DNA of 28,218 nt, taken from contig CAAGDX010000007.1 of assembly GCA_900768685.1 (NCBI GenBank), forward strand, positions 1 through 28,218, written 5' to 3'. The DNA is from Bacteroidales bacterium (GTDB taxonomy: Bacteria; Bacteroidota; Bacteroidia; Bacteroidales; Muribaculaceae). Of the stretch, positions 24,286-28,218 are shown piece by piece. A program made the position numbers and the translations under genes. The stretch's first letter is position 1, and every line of letters starts with the position of its first letter. Under the pieces are notes generated by a model. That model was not told the DNA's origin. It was given only the letters and a program-made list of their open reading frames with translations, and did no database searches.

Positions 24286-24302
24286 TCCGAGTTTTTCTCG
24301 GA
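24286..24302 (-). other. Short hairpin after the rpsP stop
   Basis: TCCGAG (24286-24291) and CTCGGA (24297-24302) form a perfect 6-bp stem with a 5-base loop, 8 bases after the rpsP stop codon. It may protect the 3' end or act as a minor terminator ahead of the main one. Confidence 0.5.
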
Positions 24303-24310
24303 GAAGAGAT

Positions 24311-24832
24311 TTATTCTGCAGCCGGAGCTTCTTCAGCGTTTGCAGCAGCTTCTGCTTCAGCCTTAGCAGCAGCTTCTGCTTTCTTCTTTGCTACAGCTTC
24401 TGCTTTTGCTTGATTCTTTGCTTGTTCTTCAGCAAGACGCTGTTTTGCAGCTTCTGCTTTCTTGGAAGCTTCAGAATCTTTCACAGCAGCAACAGCAGCG
24501 GATTTTTTTGCTTTCCAAGCATCAAAACGACGCTGTGCTTCAGCTTCATCAAAAGCACCTTTCTTTACACCACCCATAAGGTGTTTCATAAGGAGTACAC
24601 CTTCCTTTGAGAGGATAGTGCGAACTGTGTCTGTAGGTTCTGCACCTACGTTTACCCAATACAAAGCACGTTCGAAATTCAATGAGATTGTAGCAGGATT
24701 AGTGTTAGGATTATAAGAACCGATCCTTTCAATAAATTTACCATCTCGTGGTGCTCTGCTATCGGCGATAACAATTGGATAGAACGCATAGTTCTTGTGA
24801 CCATGACGTTGTAATCTGATTTTTGTTGCCAT
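24311..24832 (-). CDS. rpsP: 30S ribosomal protein S16 with long Ala/Lys/Glu tail
   Basis: 173 residues. The first roughly 80 residues are the S16 core (MATKIRLQRHGHKNYAFYPIVIADSRAPRDGKFIERIGSYNP), a primary binder of the 5' domain of 16S rRNA. From about residue 113 the protein is a low-complexity Ala/Lys/Glu/Gln segment, a charged predicted helix ending EEAPAAE. Most bacterial S16 proteins are 80-90 residues; extended forms of this kind are usual in Bacteroidetes, so this is a clade feature and not a fusion. It stands alone, with its own promoter and terminator, and without the rimM/trmD/rplS genes that follow rpsP in many other bacteria. Confidence 0.97.
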   Translation of the reverse strand: MATKIRLQRHGHKNYAFYPIVIADSRAPRDGKFIERIGSYNPNTNPATISLNFERALYWVNVGAEPTDTVRTILSKEGVLLMKHLMGGVKKGAFDEAEAQRRFDAWKAKKSAAVAAVKDSEASKKAEAAKQRLAEEQAKNQAKAEAVAKKKAEAAAKAEAEAAANAEEAPAAE

Positions 24833-24886
24833 TAAATTTAATTTTTAAGAAATTTGTTATTGTTTTGTATTGATGTTTTGCGAGTG

Positions 24887-24916
24887 CAAAGGTACTACTT
24901 TTTTTCTGATTGACAA
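24887..24916 (-). promoter_or_regulatory. rpsP promoter
   Basis: On the minus strand TACCTTTG (24894-24887) is a full -7 match, with TTG (24916-24914) 19 bases upstream. The predicted leader is about 50 bases. Confidence 0.65.
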
Positions 24917-24959
24917 TGTTTTTCCTCTCTTTTTTGCCTTTATTTTTGCAAAATAGCAC

Positions 24960-25796
24960 CTATTTTTTGTCCACCAACTCAATTTTTCCTTCAGAAATCA
25001 CTATTTGCCTGTTTTTATATAGCAAACCCACCGCTTTTTTGAAGTCTTTTTTGCTGCAAGCAAACACACTGCTTATCAGTTCCGGCTCACTTTTGTCCGT
25101 AATTGTCATCATTCCGCGGTTAAGTTTGAGGTATGACACTATTTTGTCTGCAAGCACTGCGGTGCGGCGTTCTGCCTTGTCGGAAAGCGTAAGGTCTATT
25201 TTCCCGTCTTCACGAACGCCCTTTACGTATGCCGTAAAATGCTGAGTATCATCTATTTCACAGTGCATCTCATCGGCGTATAGCATACCGTAATGTGCAT
25301 TATCCACAATCACACGATAGCCTATTTCCGTACTCTTATAAAATATGCAATCCACCTTATCGCCACGGCGATATTCCGGAAAAACGTTGCCTACGTATTT
25401 CTCCACTTTTGCCGTTGCCACAATTCGCTTTGTGGCATCATCTATATAAATATAAATAAGGTATGTGCCTCCTTTACGCATTTTTTGTCGCTGCTCGCTG
25501 TATGGCACAAGCAAATCTTTTTGCAATCCCCATTCCAAGAAAGCACCAACGTCATTCACCTGCTTTACAGTGAGATATACCATTTCGCCGACTGTCCCAA
25601 ACGGCTTTTCCGTTGTTGCCACAGGGCGATCCTCGGAATCGTTATAAACAAATACTTCCACCTCATCGCCAATTCTTTCTTTGCCGGTAAGGTATCGTGC
25701 CGGAAGAAGCACTTCCGTGCCATCACCGCCGTCAAGGTAAACGCCAAAATCCACCTTGCGGGCTATTTTCAGTTTATTATATTGTCCTAATTCCAT
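24960..25796 (-). CDS. cvfB: CvfB/YitL family S1-domain RNA-binding protein
   Basis: 278 residues, the typical length of CvfB ('conserved virulence factor B'), a cytosolic protein of three S1-type OB folds and a C-terminal winged helix. The first fold opens with GQYNKLKIARKVDFGVYLDGG, the second has LTVKQVNDVGAFLEWGL (about 75-91), the third has GYRVIVDNAHYGMLYADEMH (about 157-176), and the last 60 residues (KIVSYLKLNRGMMTITDKSEPELISSVF) fit the winged helix. In Staphylococcus the homologue affects RNA turnover and virulence gene expression; the role here is unknown. The ATG at 25796 is right for the family, and the -7 box ends only 4 bases before it, so the message is probably leaderless. 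The TPR gene ends 26 bases upstream. Confidence 0.92.
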   Translation of the reverse strand: MELGQYNKLKIARKVDFGVYLDGGDGTEVLLPARYLTGKERIGDEVEVFVYNDSEDRPVATTEKPFGTVGEMVYLTVKQVNDVGAFLEWGLQKDLLVPYSEQRQKMRKGGTYLIYIYIDDATKRIVATAKVEKYVGNVFPEYRRGDKVDCIFYKSTEIGYRVIVDNAHYGMLYADEMHCEIDDTQHFTAYVKGVREDGKIDLTLSDKAERRTAVLADKIVSYLKLNRGMMTITDKSEPELISSVFACSKKDFKKAVGLLYKNRQIVISEGKIELVDKK

Positions 25797-25800
25797 GCTA

Positions 25801-25831
25801 CAAAGTTACTAAAAAACTTTTGTCATTGCAA
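25801..25831 (-). promoter_or_regulatory. cvfB promoter placed directly on the start codon
   Basis: On the minus strand TAACTTTG (25808-25801) is a full -7 match and TTG (25831-25829) lies 20 bases upstream, inside the end of the TPR gene. The ATG begins at 25796, about where transcription should start, which predicts a leaderless transcript. Confidence 0.6.
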
Positions 25832-28218
25832 TTTTGCTCTTATTTCTTCCGCCTTCAGCCTGCATTTTTCCGCTTTTGCAGTATCGCCGAGTTTGGTGTA
25901 TATATCATATAAATTTTCATACGAATCTGCAACATCCGGATGCTGCTCGCCATATATCGACAATCTCACATTCAATGCTTTTTCATAATACTCCAAAGCT
26001 TTTGAATAATTTCCTTGATTGGCATAAACAAAACCTATATTGTTAAAACTGCTCGCAACATTGGGATGATTCTCTCCATATACCATTGCTAATATTGCCT
26101 GTGACTTTTCATAATATTCCAGAGCCTTTTCGTAATTTTTCAAATTTGAATAAACATAACCTATATTATTATAGCATCCCGCCAAATACGGATGGTCTTC
26201 TTCAAGAACAAATCTATAGATTTCCAAGCTTTTCTCCATATTTTCCAAGGCTTTTGAATATTCTCCTTGATAATAATATAAAGCTCCTATATTTTCATAA
26301 CTCATTGCTACATCCGGATGTTGCTCGCCGTAAATCGATATTCTGATTTTTAATGCCTTTTCCTGATACTCTTTTGATTTTGAATAATCTCCAAGATTTA
26401 GATAAAGCATTCCTATATTATTATAACTCATCGCTACATCCGGATGATCTTCACCATATACATTTAACCAAATTTCCAATGATTTTTCATAACATTCCAG
26501 TGATTTTTCATAGTTTCCTAAGTTAGAATAAGCCAAACCCATATTATTGTAGCTATCACCCACATCCGGATGTTGTTCACCAAAAACTGACAATCTTATA
26601 TCTAATGCCATTTGGTGATACTCCAGTGCTTTTGCATATTTTCCCTGTTCACTATAAATCGTGCCGATATTGTTGTATCTCGTAGCTACTGAAGAGTGCA
26701 TCCTGCCAAATATTGACATATCAATTGCCAATGCCTTTTCATAATACTCCAATGCCTTTGGATATTCCCCTTGATGATAATAAATCATACCTATGTCACT
26801 GTAACTCGTTGCCAAATTAGGATGTTTTTCTCCAAAAAGGAGTAAGCGTATATTTAATGCCTTTTCCATATATTCCATAGCCTCTTCATAATCACCCGAA
26901 ATATCATAAACAGCACCAATGTTATTATAACCTGTCGCTACATTAGGGTGTTGCTCACCATACACATTCAGCCACATGTCCAATGCTTTCTGATTGTATT
27001 CCAGGGATTTTGAATAATCTCCAAGATTTTCATTTATCAAACCCAAAAGATTGTAACACAATGCTACACACTTTTTTTCTCCTAAAAATGATAAATCTAT
27101 TTCCAATGCCTTTTCTATGTATTCAGACGCTTTTGAATATTCCGCCAGGTCAAAATAAATACCACCAATGCATTTGTAACACAATGCGACCTCAGGATGT
27201 TGCTCTCCATAAATAGAGATATTGATTTTTAATGCCTTTTCAAGGTATTCTATAGCTTTTGTATATTCATCTATATTACCTAAAACAACACCGATATTAC
27301 TCAAAAATAGTGCCTCTTTTTCCGAGCCTATATCACTATGCCTCAGACCTCGCTGATAATATTCCAGAGCTTTTTCATAATCCGCAATGTAATCTTCTAT
27401 AAACCTACCTGCTTCATTCTGCCACTCCACATTCGTGGTATCAATACTTGCACGAAGTTCAAGATAATAGGCTGCGGAATCATTTTTGTGTTTTGTGGCA
27501 TAAATCTCATATTTGCTGTAGCAAAGAGCAGCAAGGTCTTCGTCTATTTTGACACTGTAAGCTTTGCTCTTATTGAGCTGTTCCTGCTCATCTTCAATCT
27601 CTTGTTGACGCTTAGAGTTAGCATCTTTTAGCTGCTGATTTTCACGGATTTGCTCCTCTATATTTCCTTTTGTGTTCAACAAAGAATCTGCTTTTTCCAG
27701 TTCACCGTTTATAATAAGATTGGTTACTTGTCGCTGAAACTCATCTATTTGGTCAAAATCCGTTTTGGCATAGCGTTCAGCCATTTCCTCCACCAATTTT
27801 TGACTGTTTTGCTCATCGGCATAAAGCTTTTGGTAAAGTTCATTTTTCTCTTGCTCGGAGATTTTTTGTTGCTCAAAAAGCGAATCAATCTCATCTTCAC
27901 GTTCCTGCAAAGTTCGGCGTAAAGTGCGATTTATTTTCCTCAATGCCTCAACTTTATCCGTATTATATTCATCAGGTTTCACAAGCACAAGAGCGAGCGG
28001 TGTTGCCGAACAGCTATATGTCCTAAGTTGCTCATAATCATTAAGAATATACCCGTTCAAATCCACTTTCTTCAGCACAAACTTGCCGTTTGGAATTGCA
28101 AGCGAAAAAGCACCATCTTTTTCACTCGTCACCTTTCCTCGGTCTGTCTCAACAATCACACCACTCAACCTTTGCCCCGGAATCAGCTGTCCCTTAGCAT
28201 CTAATTTTCCACGAGTTT
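25823..28218 (-). CDS. TPR protein with carboxypeptidase-regulatory-like domain and coiled coil (5' end beyond window)
   Basis: The frame stays open to the right edge, so the N-terminus is missing (798 residues seen); a TTG at 28168 is not a convincing start because coding continues upstream of it (GKLDAKGQLIPGQRLSG...). Order: a CarboxypepD_reg-like beta domain (SGVIVETDRGKVTSEKDGAFSLAIPNG...), a charged coiled coil of about 130 residues starting near VEALRKINRTLRR, a short helical linker, then about 12 kinesin-light-chain-type TPR units of 42 residues (nt 25826 to about 27330), consensus YGEQHPDVAxSYNNIGxxYxxxGxYxKALEYYEKALxI. Such proteins are protein-interaction scaffolds; a signal peptide or other domain may lie outside the window. 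No partner is evident. cvfB follows 26 bases after the stop. Confidence 0.9.
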   Translation of the reverse strand, partial: TRGKLDAKGQLIPGQRLSGVIVETDRGKVTSEKDGAFSLAIPNGKFVLKKVDLNGYILNDYEQLRTYSCSATPLALVLVKPDEYNTDKVEALRKINRTLRRTLQEREDEIDSLFEQQKISEQEKNELYQKLYADEQNSQKLVEEMAERYAKTDFDQIDEFQRQVTNLIINGELEKADSLLNTKGNIEEQIRENQQLKDANSKRQQEIEDEQEQLNKSKAYSVKIDEDLAALCYSKYEIYATKHKNDSAAYYLELRASIDTTNVEWQNEAGRFIEDYIADYEKALEYYQRGLRHSDIGSEKEALFLSNIGVVLGNIDEYTKAIEYLEKALKINISIYGEQHPEVALCYKCIGGIYFDLAEYSKASEYIEKALEIDLSFLGEKKCVALCYNLLGLINENLGDYSKSLEYNQKALDMWLNVYGEQHPNVATGYNNIGAVYDISGDYEEAMEYMEKALNIRLLLFGEKHPNLATSYSDIGMIYYHQGEYPKALEYYEKALAIDMSIFGRMHSSVATRYNNIGTIYSEQGKYAKALEYHQMALDIRLSVFGEQHPDVGDSYNNMGLAYSNLGNYEKSLECYEKSLEIWLNVYGEDHPDVAMSYNNIGMLYLNLGDYSKSKEYQEKALKIRISIYGEQHPDVAMSYENIGALYYYQGEYSKALENMEKSLEIYRFVLEEDHPYLAGCYNNIGYVYSNLKNYEKALEYYEKSQAILAMVYGENHPNVASSFNNIGFVYANQGNYSKALEYYEKALNVRLSIYGEQHPDVADSYENLYDIYTKLGDTAKAEKCRLKAEEIRAKLQ

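Noticed and set aside
25826..27330. CRISPR-like periodic repeats
   Set aside because: The 126-base period is in frame and encodes degenerate 42-residue TPR units; there are no short identical repeats with unique spacers.

Overview
The window looks like chromosomal housekeeping DNA from a Bacteroidales-type bacterium. The evidence is the promoter style (repeated -7 boxes of the form TAnnTTTG with a TTG-like -33 box 19-20 bases upstream, and few Shine-Dalgarno sites) together with Bacteroidetes families: a DUF4270 lipoprotein, a short 'glycogen synthase'-like protein paired with it, a PF14121-type putative porin, an S16 protein with a long Ala/Lys/Glu tail, and an AmgK kinase fused to a RapZ C-terminal domain. 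The base composition is moderately AT-rich. I cannot fix the genus; Muribaculaceae or a relative is only a guess. I see no insertion sequence, prophage, CRISPR array or rRNA.

Left part. A minus-strand yjbQ (176-586) diverges from a plus-strand run: purL (864-4559), then a likely operon of a threonine-synthase-like protein that lacks its PLP lysine, a small conserved protein, a PlsC-like acyltransferase and a nitrilase-family amidase (4677-7441). Next come the glycogen-synthase-like/DUF4270 lipoprotein pair (7615-9836), a tRNA-Thr(CGT) with its own terminator, and aspS, a compact Nif3-family gene and a coiled-coil zinc-ribbon gene (10125-13483). Two facing terminators close the convergent junction near 13.5 kb.

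Right part, all on the minus strand. Read in transcription order from the right edge: a TPR protein running off the window (25823-28218), cvfB with an apparently leaderless promoter, rpsP, a porin and a membrane-anchored solute-binding protein that overlap by one base, and a tight six-gene operon, valS - amgK/rapZC fusion - murU-like - glf - LPS-kinase-like - GT2 (21282 down to 13602), with gaps of -4 to 10 bases. That operon joins a tRNA synthetase to a probable amino-sugar (MurNAc/GlcNAc) salvage pair and a galactofuranose/envelope-glycan set.

Most notable points: the threonine-synthase pseudoenzyme, with all three PLP-site signatures changed and a short C-terminus; the sugar-kinase/RapZ-sensor fusion next to its nucleotidyltransferase and a Galf cassette; and inverted repeats sitting directly on three plus-strand promoters (purL, the pseudoenzyme operon and the DUF4270 pair).
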